The translations under genes and the position numbers were made by a program. Positions 24,656 through 34,316 of a stretch of DNA of 38,361 nt are shown piece by piece. The notes beneath the pieces are model-generated. The model had not been told where the DNA came from. It saw nothing but the letters and a program-made list of their open reading frames with translations, and made no database searches. Within the stretch, counting starts at the first letter, position 1; each line of letters opens with the position of its first letter. The stretch comes from Acidobacteria bacterium RIFCSPLOWO2_12_FULL_66_21 (lineage in GTDB: Bacteria > Acidobacteriota > Vicinamibacteria > Vicinamibacterales > 2-12-FULL-66-21). The stretch lies in NCBI GenBank assembly GCA_001767455.1, contig MELC01000086.1:190096-228456 (forward strand). Direction: 5' to 3'.

Positions 24656-27286
24656 TCATTCGGCGCGCAGCGCGCGGACCGGATCGATCCGTGCCGCGCG
24701 GCGGGCGGGGATGGCGCAGGTGGCGGCCGTGACGGCCACGAGACAGATACCCGCCGCCACATACGTGGCCGGATCCGTCGTGGACACCTGGAACACGAAC
24801 GCCGACATCGTCCGGTGCAGGGCGACGGCGCCGAGCGTACCGAGCGCAATTCCGCAGCCGACGAGCACGCCGCTCTCCGTGAGAATCAGACGCATGATGT
24901 CGGAGATCGTGGCGCCGAGTGCGATCCGGACGCCCATTTCGGGAACGCGCTGCGCGACCGATTCGGCGACGACGCCGTACACCCCGATTACCGCGAGTCC
25001 CAGCGCCATGATCGAGAAGAGTCCGACGAGCCACAGGATGTATCGACGCGGCGCGGTCGCCTTCGACAGCCGCTCCTCGAGGGTCTCGATGCGCGTCAGC
25101 GCCTGACCCGGATCGATCTGGCGCATCACGGTCCGGACCGACGGCAACACGGCGAATGGATCGCCGCTCGTCCGTACGAGCATGTTGTTGGTCCAGAACG
25201 TCCTGGTCTGCGCCGTCGGCAGATACAGCGTTGCCGGAGGTTCCGCTTCCAGCTCGGCACGCCGCACGTCCGCCAGGACGCCCACGACGCGGAGCTCCCG
25301 GCCGTCGGTAATGACGCGCTGTCCGAGCACACCGGCGTTCTTCCACAAGCGGCGCGCCAGGGTCTGGTTCACAATCGCAATGAGTGGCGCACGTGAGTCG
25401 TCGCGCCGGTCGAAGAACCGCCCGCTCTCGAGGCGGGCGCCGAGCGCCTCGAGATAGCCTGGCCCCACCGCATCCACGCCGACGGTGACCTTCTCCGTGT
25501 CGCCCGGGGCCGTCACCCTCGTTCCCATGCCGCCTCCGGCGAGCGGGCGAGATCCGATGCCGGCGGCCACGACCCCCGGCAGCGCCCGCACACGATCGAT
25601 CAGGTCGGCTTCGAATTGGGCCTTCGCGCCCTCCGGTCCGTACTTCTGGATGTCGGGTGAGAGGCCGATCGCGATCACGCCGGCGGGGTTGAAGCCAAGG
25701 TCGATGGTGCCAATCTGACGCATGGTGCGAACGAGCAGGCCCGCGCCGATGACCAGCATCAGCGCGAGCGCGATCTCGGCGACGACAAGTCCCTGGCGCA
25801 CGCGGCCGCGGTTCGTCCCGCCTGGCGCGGCCGATCGAAGCGCGCCCGTGACGTCGACCCGCCCCGCGGCGAGCGATGCGACGAGTCCGCACGCAAGGCC
25901 GACCGTCAACGACATCAGCGCGGCGAACGCCACGACGCTGCCGTCGACGGAGATTTCGTCCAGCCGTGGAACGGTGGGAGGCGCGAGCGCCACGAGCGCG
26001 GGAAGCGCCCACCACGCCAGGACAAGCCCCGCGACCCCTCCGGTGAGCGCCAGCAGGAGACCCTCGGTGATCGCCTGGCGGACAAGATGGCCGCGGTTCG
26101 CGCCCAGAGCCATTCGCGTGGCGAATTCCAGCCGGCGCCCTGACGCATGCGCCAGAAGCAGGTTGGCCACGTTCGCGCACGCGATGAGGAGCACACAGAC
26201 AGCGGCCCCCAGCAGGAACCACAACTGCGGGCGCACTGAAGCGGTCAGCCGCTCGAGGAGCGGCTCGACACGCACACCGCGGCCGGCGTTCGCGTCGGGA
26301 TACGCCGCCGCCAGGCGTGCGGCGATCACGTCGAACTCCGCCTGGGCCTGGCGGACCGGAACGCCCGGCGCCAGGCGTCCGACGACGGTCAGGTACCGCG
26401 CGCGGCGCTGGATTGGATCGGGAACGTCCGGCAGCCAGCATTCGGCGGATTCCGACCCCGGAAACGCGAAGCCCGCCTCCAGCACGCCAACAACTTCGAC
26501 CGTCAGGCGGCCAAGGCGAATGCGTCTGCCGACGACATCCGGCCGTCCGCCGAAGTATCGCAGCCACAGGCCGTGGCTCAGAACAACAGCGGTCGGGTCG
26601 GCAGGCGAGCTCGGCTGCTTCGGGTCGCGCGCCTGCACGGCCGCCACGAGTGGCGAGTAGTCAGTGTCGATGAACAACCGGCCGGCGGCCGGGCGCACGG
26701 GCACGATCTTGAAGAACGCGCGCGACACGGTCGCAGCCCTGATCCGTTCGGGATCGGCGCCGGCGACGAGCGTGAGGTCGCGCCCGCTGATCGAGGCAAG
26801 CCCGTCGAGCGATCGTGACTGGGCCTCCCAGTCGATCAGGTTCGCCGGGGAGACTGCTGTCGGCTCGCTGTCCGGCGGCGGACTGACCTGACGGACGTCG
26901 ACGAGCCGGTGGCTTTCGGGGAGGGGCAGACTGCGCCAGAGGACGCCGCGCACGAACGTGAAGACGGCGGCGTTGAGCCCGATTCCGACGGCGAGCGTCA
27001 GCAGCGCGCTCACGGCGAGAGCGGGCCGGCCGCGCAGGAGCCGCATGGCATACCCGGCGTCGCGGCGGAGGATATCGAGATGCTCGCGCGGCGCGCGGCG
27101 CACGTGGTCGGCGAGGGTCCTCGTCCAGAGACGGACGACCGGCGCCAGGCCGCCGCGCCGGCTGGCGGAATCGTGCTGGTCGCGGAAATCCTCGACCATG
27201 TCGTCGCCGAAATCGCCGCGGAACTCCGATGGAAACAGCCGGAGGAGCGCCCGGAACAGCCGCACGTGCCGCGGTGCGCGAGACAT
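24656..27286 (-). CDS. ADOP-family ABC transporter permease (MacB/FtsX-like), full length
   Basis: 876 residues. The N-terminal prefix domain (MSRAPRHVRLFRALLRLFPSE, residues 1-70) is followed by DAGYAMRLLRGRPALAVSALLTLAVGIG, a MacB-like periplasmic domain, and three helices around residues 360-480 (LLGAAVCVLLIACANVANLLLA). A second, similar half has helix LVVAEIALALMLVIGAGLLV, another periplasmic domain and three C-terminal helices, ending ARRAARIDPVRALRAE. This duplicated layout defines acidobacterial duplicated orphan permeases, usually encoded without their own ATPase; none is nearby. MacB-like permeases move substrates by mechanotransmission rather than through a channel. Its ATG directly abuts the padR stop (TAGATG), so both are translated from one message. 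The substrate is unknown. Confidence 0.93.
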   Translation of the reverse strand: MSRAPRHVRLFRALLRLFPSEFRGDFGDDMVEDFRDQHDSASRRGGLAPVVRLWTRTLADHVRRAPREHLDILRRDAGYAMRLLRGRPALAVSALLTLAVGIGLNAAVFTFVRGVLWRSLPLPESHRLVDVRQVSPPPDSEPTAVSPANLIDWEAQSRSLDGLASISGRDLTLVAGADPERIRAATVSRAFFKIVPVRPAAGRLFIDTDYSPLVAAVQARDPKQPSSPADPTAVVLSHGLWLRYFGGRPDVVGRRIRLGRLTVEVVGVLEAGFAFPGSESAECWLPDVPDPIQRRARYLTVVGRLAPGVPVRQAQAEFDVIAARLAAAYPDANAGRGVRVEPLLERLTASVRPQLWFLLGAAVCVLLIACANVANLLLAHASGRRLEFATRMALGANRGHLVRQAITEGLLLALTGGVAGLVLAWWALPALVALAPPTVPRLDEISVDGSVVAFAALMSLTVGLACGLVASLAAGRVDVTGALRSAAPGGTNRGRVRQGLVVAEIALALMLVIGAGLLVRTMRQIGTIDLGFNPAGVIAIGLSPDIQKYGPEGAKAQFEADLIDRVRALPGVVAAGIGSRPLAGGGMGTRVTAPGDTEKVTVGVDAVGPGYLEALGARLESGRFFDRRDDSRAPLIAIVNQTLARRLWKNAGVLGQRVITDGRELRVVGVLADVRRAELEAEPPATLYLPTAQTRTFWTNNMLVRTSGDPFAVLPSVRTVMRQIDPGQALTRIETLEERLSKATAPRRYILWLVGLFSIMALGLAVIGVYGVVAESVAQRVPEMGVRIALGATISDIMRLILTESGVLVGCGIALGTLGAVALHRTMSAFVFQVSTTDPATYVAAGICLVAVTAATCAIPARRAARIDPVRALRAE

Positions 27287-27637
27287 CTATCCCTCGACCG
27301 CGCGGGGAATCAGGTGCTTCACCTGCGCCGTGGCGAGGACGTCCCGCAGCCGTTCGGCCTCCGCGAGCGCGACACGACGGCCGAGGGGCGTCAGGCGATA
27401 GGCGCGGCGCCGCTCCGTGCTGCCGAGCGCCGATCCACGAATCAACCCGTCGGCAAGGAGGCGTTTCAGGATGCCGTACAACGTGCCGGTGCTGAGCGCG
27501 TCGCGGCCGCCGGTACGTTCGGCGACTTCCTTCATGATCGCGTAGCCGTGCTTCTCGCCGTCGACGAGCGACAGCAGCACGTGGAACAGCGCCGGGGTCA
27601 GCGGAAGGAAAGCATCGGGCCGCCGTTCGGTTACCAT
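27287..27637 (-). CDS. PadR-family transcriptional regulator
   Basis: 116 residues, the usual length for small PadR proteins. The winged helix is clear: LTPALFHVLLSLVDGEKHGYAIMKEVAERTGG, then LSTGTLYGILKRLLADGLIRGS with the recognition helix, and the wing ERRRAYRLTPLGRRVALAEAERL. The C-terminal helix (dimerisation) is short. Its stop is immediately followed by the ADOP permease ATG, the standard pairing in which PadR represses the permease operon. The palindrome at 27649-27669, lying between the -35 and -10 hexamers, is the obvious operator for autorepression. The ligand is unknown. Confidence 0.93.
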   Translation of the reverse strand: MVTERRPDAFLPLTPALFHVLLSLVDGEKHGYAIMKEVAERTGGRDALSTGTLYGILKRLLADGLIRGSALGSTERRRAYRLTPLGRRVALAEAERLRDVLATAQVKHLIPRAVEG

Positions 27638-27645
27638 GTCGCGAT

Positions 27646-27674
27646 ACGATACGTCGTACCACGACGTATGTCAA
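27646..27674 (-). promoter_or_regulatory. padR-ADOP promoter with embedded palindromic operator
   Basis: On the minus strand TTGACA (27674-27669) and TATCGT (27651-27646) are separated by exactly 17 bases. A perfect 9+3+9 inverted repeat, ATACGTCGT-N3-ACGACGTAT (27649-27669), spans the spacer and touches both hexamers. The expected transcription start is about 27639, two bases before the padR ATG, so the message would be leaderless or nearly so. A PadR dimer bound here would block RNA polymerase directly. Confidence 0.75.
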
Positions 27675-27884
27675 TGCCGAGAGCCGATTGCCGATTGGCG
27701 ATTGACGGATTGAAGACTGACGATTGCCGATCGAAGAATTGCCGATTCTCGATTGGAGCACGTGAGCCAGTGACATGGCACCCGCATTGGGGCCACCAGT
27801 CGGCAGTCTTCAATTCGTCGATCGCCAGTCCTCAATCGGCAATCCGTAAATCGGCACTCGGCACTCGGCAATCTGCAATATCAT
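27675..27884. repeat. Large heptamer inverted-arm element
   Basis: The left arm (27675-27755) is built from GCCGATT/GCCGATC/GGCGATT units, the right arm (27807-27884) from AATCGGC/ACTCGGC/AATCCGT units, which are their complements. The centre (GAGCCAGTGACATGGCACC and on) lacks the repeat. It fills the whole gap between the padR promoter and the next gene, ending eight bases before that gene's GTG. Confidence 0.82.
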
Positions 27885-27891
27885 CTCGTCC

Positions 27892-28833
27892 GTGAAGCTT
27901 CCGTATGAAGAGTTCGACCTGTCCGGCGTGAAGACCTATCCGCTCGCGTCGCGAAAGAGCAAGGCGAACGCGGCGGACTTCGCGAAGCCGTACCGGGCGG
28001 ACAGCGGCGTCAGCGGCCTGATCGAGTCGTTCCCGGATATCCTCGCGGGCGCCGATTTCAAGGCGGTCGTGGCCGCTATCCGAGGGGCGCACGCGGCGGG
28101 GCGGGGTATTATCTGGGGACTGGGCGCCCATGTCATCAAGACCGGGCTGTCACCCGTCCTGATCGACCTCATGGAGCGCGGGTTCGTCTCGGCGCTGGCC
28201 ACCAACGGCGCGGGGATCATTCACGACTTCGAGCTCGCGCTGTCGGGCGGCACCTCGGAGGACGTCGAGGAAGCGCTCGGCCCCGGTCGATTCGGGATGG
28301 CGGAGGAAACCGGCCGCCTGCTGAACGGCGCGATCAACGACGGCGTGGGCCGCGGGCTCGGGATCGGACAAGCCGTTGGCGCACGGCTGCGGGAGATGGG
28401 TCCGCCGCACGAAGCGCTCAGCATCGTGGCCGCCGCCGATCGCCTGGCCGTCCCGCTGACGGTGCACGTGGCGATCGGCACCGACATCATCCACATGCAT
28501 CCGGACGCGTCCGGCGCGGCGCTCGGCGAGGGGAGCCTGCGCGATTTCCGCTACTTCGTGTCGAACGTCGCACGGCTGGAAGGGGGCGTGTTCCTGAACT
28601 GCGGATCCGCGGTCGTGCTCCCGGAAGTGTTTCTCAAGGCGGTCGCGCTCGCGCGCAACCGTGGCGCGTCCCTCGAGGGGCTCACGACCGTCAATCTGGA
28701 TTTCACCCGCCTTTACCGTCCGCAGACCAACGTTGTCACACGCCCCGTCGCGGGAATCGGGAGGGGCTACTCGCTCGTGGGCCACCACGAAATCATGATC
28801 CCGCTGCTCGCCGCCGCGTTGCGCGACGCGTGA
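27892..28833 (+). CDS. Conserved protein, deoxyhypusine-synthase-like (tentative)
   Basis: 313 residues from a GTG that directly follows the repeat element. The first 20 residues (MKLPYEEFDLSGVKTYPLAS) lead to an NAD-enzyme-like core: RGIIWGLGAHVIKTGLSPVLIDLMERG, then ALATNGAGIIHDFELALSGGTSEDVEEAL, RFGMAEETGRLLNGAI and PLTVHVAIGTDIIHMHP. The C-terminus reads FTRLYRPQTNVVTRP, then GYSLVGHHEIMIPLLAAALRDA. I associate this pattern with bacterial deoxyhypusine-synthase-related proteins (Rossmann-like, NAD and spermidine chemistry), but I cannot identify the catalytic Lys of the eukaryotic enzyme. Bacteria lack its substrate eIF5A, so a polyamine-related role would be the guess. Family assignment is moderate, function weak. 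Confidence 0.6.
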   Translation: MKLPYEEFDLSGVKTYPLASRKSKANAADFAKPYRADSGVSGLIESFPDILAGADFKAVVAAIRGAHAAGRGIIWGLGAHVIKTGLSPVLIDLMERGFVSALATNGAGIIHDFELALSGGTSEDVEEALGPGRFGMAEETGRLLNGAINDGVGRGLGIGQAVGARLREMGPPHEALSIVAAADRLAVPLTVHVAIGTDIIHMHPDASGAALGEGSLRDFRYFVSNVARLEGGVFLNCGSAVVLPEVFLKAVALARNRGASLEGLTTVNLDFTRLYRPQTNVVTRPVAGIGRGYSLVGHHEIMIPLLAAALRDA

Positions 28834-28898
28834 GCGCATTCAACGCATCTCGGTCACGATTCGAAGGCGACCACGTCGGTCGTCGTCGTGCGGCGGAG

Positions 28899-30464
28899 CT
28901 ACCAGCGCGATGCGTCGCAGGGCCGTCGCACGAAACAGCGGCCCTGCTCGGGGAGCATCGGCAAGCCACACGGCTGCCAGCAGGCATCGATGTACGCCGG
29001 ATCCACGAACTGGCGCATCGTCTCGGGCCAGTCGATCAGGATGCTGATGCCGGATTCGTTGATGTAGCGTCCGAGCCGACCGTCGCGCCGCGCGCGCATG
29101 GCGGCGGCGTTCACCTTCCCGTCGAGGTTCGTGACGTTGTCGAAGAAGTAGCCCGAGACGCCGCTGGAGAACGCGCCGACGCGCGCGTCGCGCGGCACGT
29201 GCCTGTCGATGAACTCAGAGGTCACCGACAGGCTGTTGCCGGCCATTCCGCGATGGAGCGTCACCAGCGCCGTGACGGCAAACGCCGCGGCCGCGGCCGG
29301 GAGGATTGCCGTACGCCAACGCGCGCCGGCGAGCGAGGCCAGGCCGACCGCGAGCGCCGGAATCGTGAGGACGGCTGCGAGCGCCGAGTACCGCAGGTAG
29401 AAATACGTGGGCCAGAAGCACACGACGTACACGGCGACGAGCGCCAGGATCGCCGCGGCCCACAGCTCGACGGTATTCCACGCGTTGTCGTCGGCGACCT
29501 TCCGGGCACGGACCAGAAACGGTACGGCGGCGGCAATCAGCGCCGCCGACGCTGCGAGGACGACCCCGCGCGGCCGCATCGACGTCACCAGTTCCGGATA
29601 GAACCACGGCGACAGGTGATGCGCGATCGCCGCGACGACCGCGTGCAGTCGCGTCGTCGCGGAGGCGGCATCGATGAGCCGCGATTGGCTCTCGCCCGAC
29701 GTCGGCATCCAGCGTCCGGAGACCTGATGCACGTAGGCGAACCACGGCAGCACGATCGCACCGGCGGCGAGGCCGGCGGCGAGCACGCGGGAGAACGCGA
29801 CGCGGCCGCCCAGCGCCGCCAGGCCCATGAACAGGGCGAACACGAGGAGGAAGTCAATCCGGGCGAGCGCCGCGATCCCGGCCGCCAGACCGAGTGGAAC
29901 CACGTCGGCGAGCGAGGGCGTCCGTCTCAGGACGCGGATCGACAGGAGGACGCACGAACCCGCCAGGAGTAGATACAGTCCGGTCTCGAGCCCGTAGGTG
30001 AAGAGGCGGAAGAGCGTGTAATTGAACAGCGTCAGCGCCGCGGCGGCGGCGGCGGTCGCGTCGCGGTCGCTCGACGGCGAGAGGGCGCGGGCCGTGCCGT
30101 ACGCAATCGGCCAGAACGCGACGAACAACGCGCCGTTCAGCGCGAGCGCCGCGCGCGCGAACGTCCACCTGTCACCGCCTGTCGCGTGAACGACCGAGGC
30201 GAGCGCGCCGTAGGCGAGCGTCATCAACGGCTGCGTGCCCGTCGTCGGCTGACCGCCGTACGAGAGACCCTGGCCGTTGCCGAGATTCCATCCGATGGCG
30301 ATCATGTAGTAGGCGTCCTCGCCCAGCGGTTTGTCGGAGAGATAGGGAACGTGGCGGCCGTGCTGGAGGCGTTCGGGGAAGCCGCCGGCACTGCGGGCCG
30401 CGAGGAACGAGGCGTACGCGAGAACGAGGGCGGCGGCGACGTATGCCGGGGTTCTGGAGCGCAT
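28899..30464 (-). CDS. GT-C-like polytopic membrane protein (ArnT/GT39-like)
   Basis: 521 residues with roughly eleven hydrophobic segments. The first external loop carries LGEDAYYMIAIGWNLGNGQGLSYGG, with the acidic pair and 'YY' typical of GT-C glycosyltransferases that use polyprenyl-phosphate sugars, then TTGTQPLMTLAYG. The C-terminal 120 residues are soluble and end in a cysteine-bearing tail (ACWQPCGLPMLPEQGRCFVRRPCDASRW). That domain contains FSSGVSGYFFDNVTNLDGKVNA, a pattern I know from membrane glycosyltransferase-like proteins of unknown substrate. It is unrelated at sequence level to the tandem pair at the left edge except in topology. It is transcribed divergently from the tRNA and convergently with the preceding gene. 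Confidence 0.72.
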   Translation of the reverse strand: MRSRTPAYVAAALVLAYASFLAARSAGGFPERLQHGRHVPYLSDKPLGEDAYYMIAIGWNLGNGQGLSYGGQPTTGTQPLMTLAYGALASVVHATGGDRWTFARAALALNGALFVAFWPIAYGTARALSPSSDRDATAAAAAALTLFNYTLFRLFTYGLETGLYLLLAGSCVLLSIRVLRRTPSLADVVPLGLAAGIAALARIDFLLVFALFMGLAALGGRVAFSRVLAAGLAAGAIVLPWFAYVHQVSGRWMPTSGESQSRLIDAASATTRLHAVVAAIAHHLSPWFYPELVTSMRPRGVVLAASAALIAAAVPFLVRARKVADDNAWNTVELWAAAILALVAVYVVCFWPTYFYLRYSALAAVLTIPALAVGLASLAGARWRTAILPAAAAAFAVTALVTLHRGMAGNSLSVTSEFIDRHVPRDARVGAFSSGVSGYFFDNVTNLDGKVNAAAMRARRDGRLGRYINESGISILIDWPETMRQFVDPAYIDACWQPCGLPMLPEQGRCFVRRPCDASRW

Positions 30465-30612
30465 TACTTCTTCGTACGGTCCGGCGTCATGCGCTGAGGC
30501 CGCGCCGCGTGATTATGGCTCAACGGAGTGGCAAGTCAACCTTCATCGCGCCTCGGCTCGCACTGAAATTCTGCGTTTTGCGTGTCACGCCCCGGACCTC
30601 TCGCGCTGACGG

Positions 30613-30618
30613 TATAAT
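30613..30618 (+). promoter_or_regulatory. -10 box of the tRNA gene
   Basis: A perfect TATAAT lies ten bases before the mature tRNA 5' end, which places the transcription start within a few bases of the tRNA. No convincing -35 hexamer is found at 16-18 bases upstream. The rest of 30465-30612 shows no gene. Confidence 0.65.
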
Positions 30619-30628
30619 GAATGGTTCC

Positions 30629-30705
30629 GGCGGTGTAGCTCAGCTGGTTAGAGCATGCGGCTCATATCCGCAGTGTCCGGGGTTCAAGTCCCTGCACCGC
30701 CACCA
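30629..30705 (+). tRNA. tRNA with CAU anticodon (elongator Met or Ile2)
   Basis: A 77-base cloverleaf: acceptor GGCGGTG/CACCGCC, D arm GCTC-AGCTGGTTA-GAGC, anticodon stem-loop TGCGG-CTCATAT-CCGCA with CAT at the anticodon, T arm CGGGG-TTCAAGT-CCCTG, discriminator A, and an encoded CCA. The initiator is excluded: position 1-72 pairs normally and the anticodon stem lacks three consecutive G-C pairs. Whether it is elongator tRNA-Met or the lysidine-bearing tRNA-Ile2 cannot be decided by eye. The gene for TilS, which modifies tRNA-Ile2, lies 168 bases downstream on the same strand. Confidence 0.95.
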
Positions 30706-30723
30706 TCTTTCTTCTATCGATCA

Positions 30724-30872
30724 CAATTGGCGAATTGGTGAATTGGTGAATTGGTGAATTGGTGAATTGAAACGGAGGCTCGAGCCGTCCGTGCGGACGG
30801 TTGGTGCCGGTTGCGCTCAATTCACCACCTCACCAATTCACTAATTCACGAATTCACGAATTCACGAATTTC
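30724..30872. repeat. Octamer inverted-arm element (copy B)
   Basis: The left arm has four perfect GAATTGGT octamers plus partial units (30724-30770). The centre holds a strong hairpin, CCGTCCG-TG-CGGACGG (30785-30800). The right arm (30817-30872) repeats TCACCAAT, TCACTAAT and three TCACGAAT. The element ends at the base before the tilS ATG, leaving no room for a Shine-Dalgarno sequence outside it. Confidence 0.92.
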
Positions 30873-32308
30873 ATGTCTCTGCCCGACCGCGTCCTCCGGA
30901 CCGTTCGGAAATACGGGCTCGTGGAGCGCGGCGGTCGGGTTGTGGCCGCCCTGTCGGGCGGCCCGGACTCAGTGGCGCTCGTCCACCTGCTGCGCGAGCT
31001 GCAGGACCGGGGCGAGTTGACGGTGGCCGGGGTCGCGCACTTCAACCATCAGCTCCGCGGCGCGGAGGCGGACGCCGACGAGGCGTTCTGCGCCGCGCTG
31101 GCGGCGGACCTCGGTCTCGCGATTGAGATCGGGCGCGGCGACGTGCGGGCGTTCGCGCTCGACGAGGGGCGTTCGATTGAAGACGCGGCGCGTCAGGTGC
31201 GCTACGCGTTTCTCAACGAGGCGGCCGACCGGCTCGACGCGGACGTCGTGGCCGTCGGCCACAGCCGCGACGACCAGGCCGAGACGTTCCTGCTGCGGCT
31301 GCTGCGCGGGTCCGGCCCGCGGGGACTCGCGGCCATCCTCCCGCGCGCCGGCCGGATCGTGCGCCCGCTGCTCGACATCCCGCGCGCGGACCTGCGGGAA
31401 TACCTGCGCGGCCGCGCCGTCGCGTTCCGCGAGGACGCGACCAACGCCGACGTCTCGATCCCGCGCAACCGCGTGCGTCACGAGCTGCTGCCGTACCTCG
31501 AGCGCGATTTTTCCCCCGGCATTGTCGAGGTGCTGGCGCGGGAAGCCGCCATCGCGCGCGCCGACGAAGATCGCCTTCAGGCCGAGGCCATCGAAGCGGC
31601 GCGATCGAGCGTCTCAGCAACGACCGGCGCGGCGGGGGAGCCGCGCGTGCAGATTGACAGGACCGCGCTCACCTCTGTCCATCCGGCGCTCGCCGTCCGC
31701 GTGGCGCGGCTCGCGCTGGGCTCGCTCGGCGAACGGGGCTTCATCGGGTTCGAGCACCTCGAGCGTTTCCTGGAGTTCGCGCGCGAGGCGGGGGACGGCG
31801 CCGTGCTGAGTCTTCCGGGCCGACGGGCCGTCATCCGCGGACGCCACGTCGTACTGGACGTCGAGCCGAACCGCAAAAAAACGAGGAAGGAGCAGAACTC
31901 TTTCCGGGTTTTGCTGTCTATACCTGGAGAGGTCACGCTCGAGAGGATGGGTTGGGCGGTTTCGGCCGAGCGGCTCGACGGGGACGCCTGGCCGGGACGC
32001 CGGTGGCTGGCGCGGGCAGCCGAGGTCCCGGTATCGGCGGACGCGTTGCACCTGCCGCTCGCCGTCCGGTGCCGCAGGGACGGAGACCGGTTCCGTCCGC
32101 TCGGGCTGGGCGGTCGCGCGAAGAAGCTGCAGGACTTCCTCGTCGACCGTAAGATCCCGCGCGAAACGCGCGATCTGTTGCCGCTCGTGGTCGACGCCGA
32201 TGACAGGATTGTATGGGTCGTCGGGCAGTCGATTGACGAGGATTTTCGCGTCACCGAGCCCTCGCAAGGCGTGTTACTCTTGAAAGCAAGGCGGTTAGGA
32301 GGCCTAGG

Positions 32309-32312
<4 letters not shown>
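30873..32312 (+). CDS. tilS: tRNA(Ile)-lysidine synthetase
   Basis: 479 residues from the ATG at 30873; an upstream in-frame start at 30801 would only translate repeat sequence. TilS attaches lysine to C34 of the CAU-anticodon isoleucine tRNA, changing its decoding to AUA. The PP-loop [17 protein letters not shown] (residues about 24-40) binds ATP. It is followed by [48 protein letters not shown] and [19 protein letters not shown], all family signatures. The C-terminal TilS domain includes [39 protein letters not shown]. It sits directly before ftsH, a widely conserved order, with a four-base overlap (TTGA). Confidence 0.96.
32297..32302 (+). promoter_or_regulatory. Shine-Dalgarno sequence of ftsH
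   Basis: A full AGGAGG inside the last codons of tilS, six bases before the TTG at 32309. It supports TTG as the ftsH start codon. Confidence 0.8.
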
Positions 32313-34237
<1,925 letters not shown>

Positions 34238-34314
34238 ACTGATTGGTGAATCGGTGAATTGGTGACATGGTGATTTGAACTCACGAGGCCACCAATTCAC
34301 CAACGCGCCAATTT
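34238..34314. repeat. Octamer inverted-arm element (copy C)
   Basis: It begins at the base after the ftsH stop. Left arm: GGTGAATC, GGTGAATT, GGTGACAT, GGTGATTT. Centre: GAACTCACGAGGCC. Right arm: CACCAATT, CACCAACG, CGCCAATT. It ends two bases before the folP ATG, in the context AATTTCG-ATG, much like AATTTC-ATG at tilS. Confidence 0.9.
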
Positions 34315-34316
34315 CG

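Noticed and set aside
30629-30705. The CAU tRNA as the initiator tRNA
   Set aside because: Position 1-72 is a normal G-C pair and the anticodon stem lacks the three G-C pairs of initiators.
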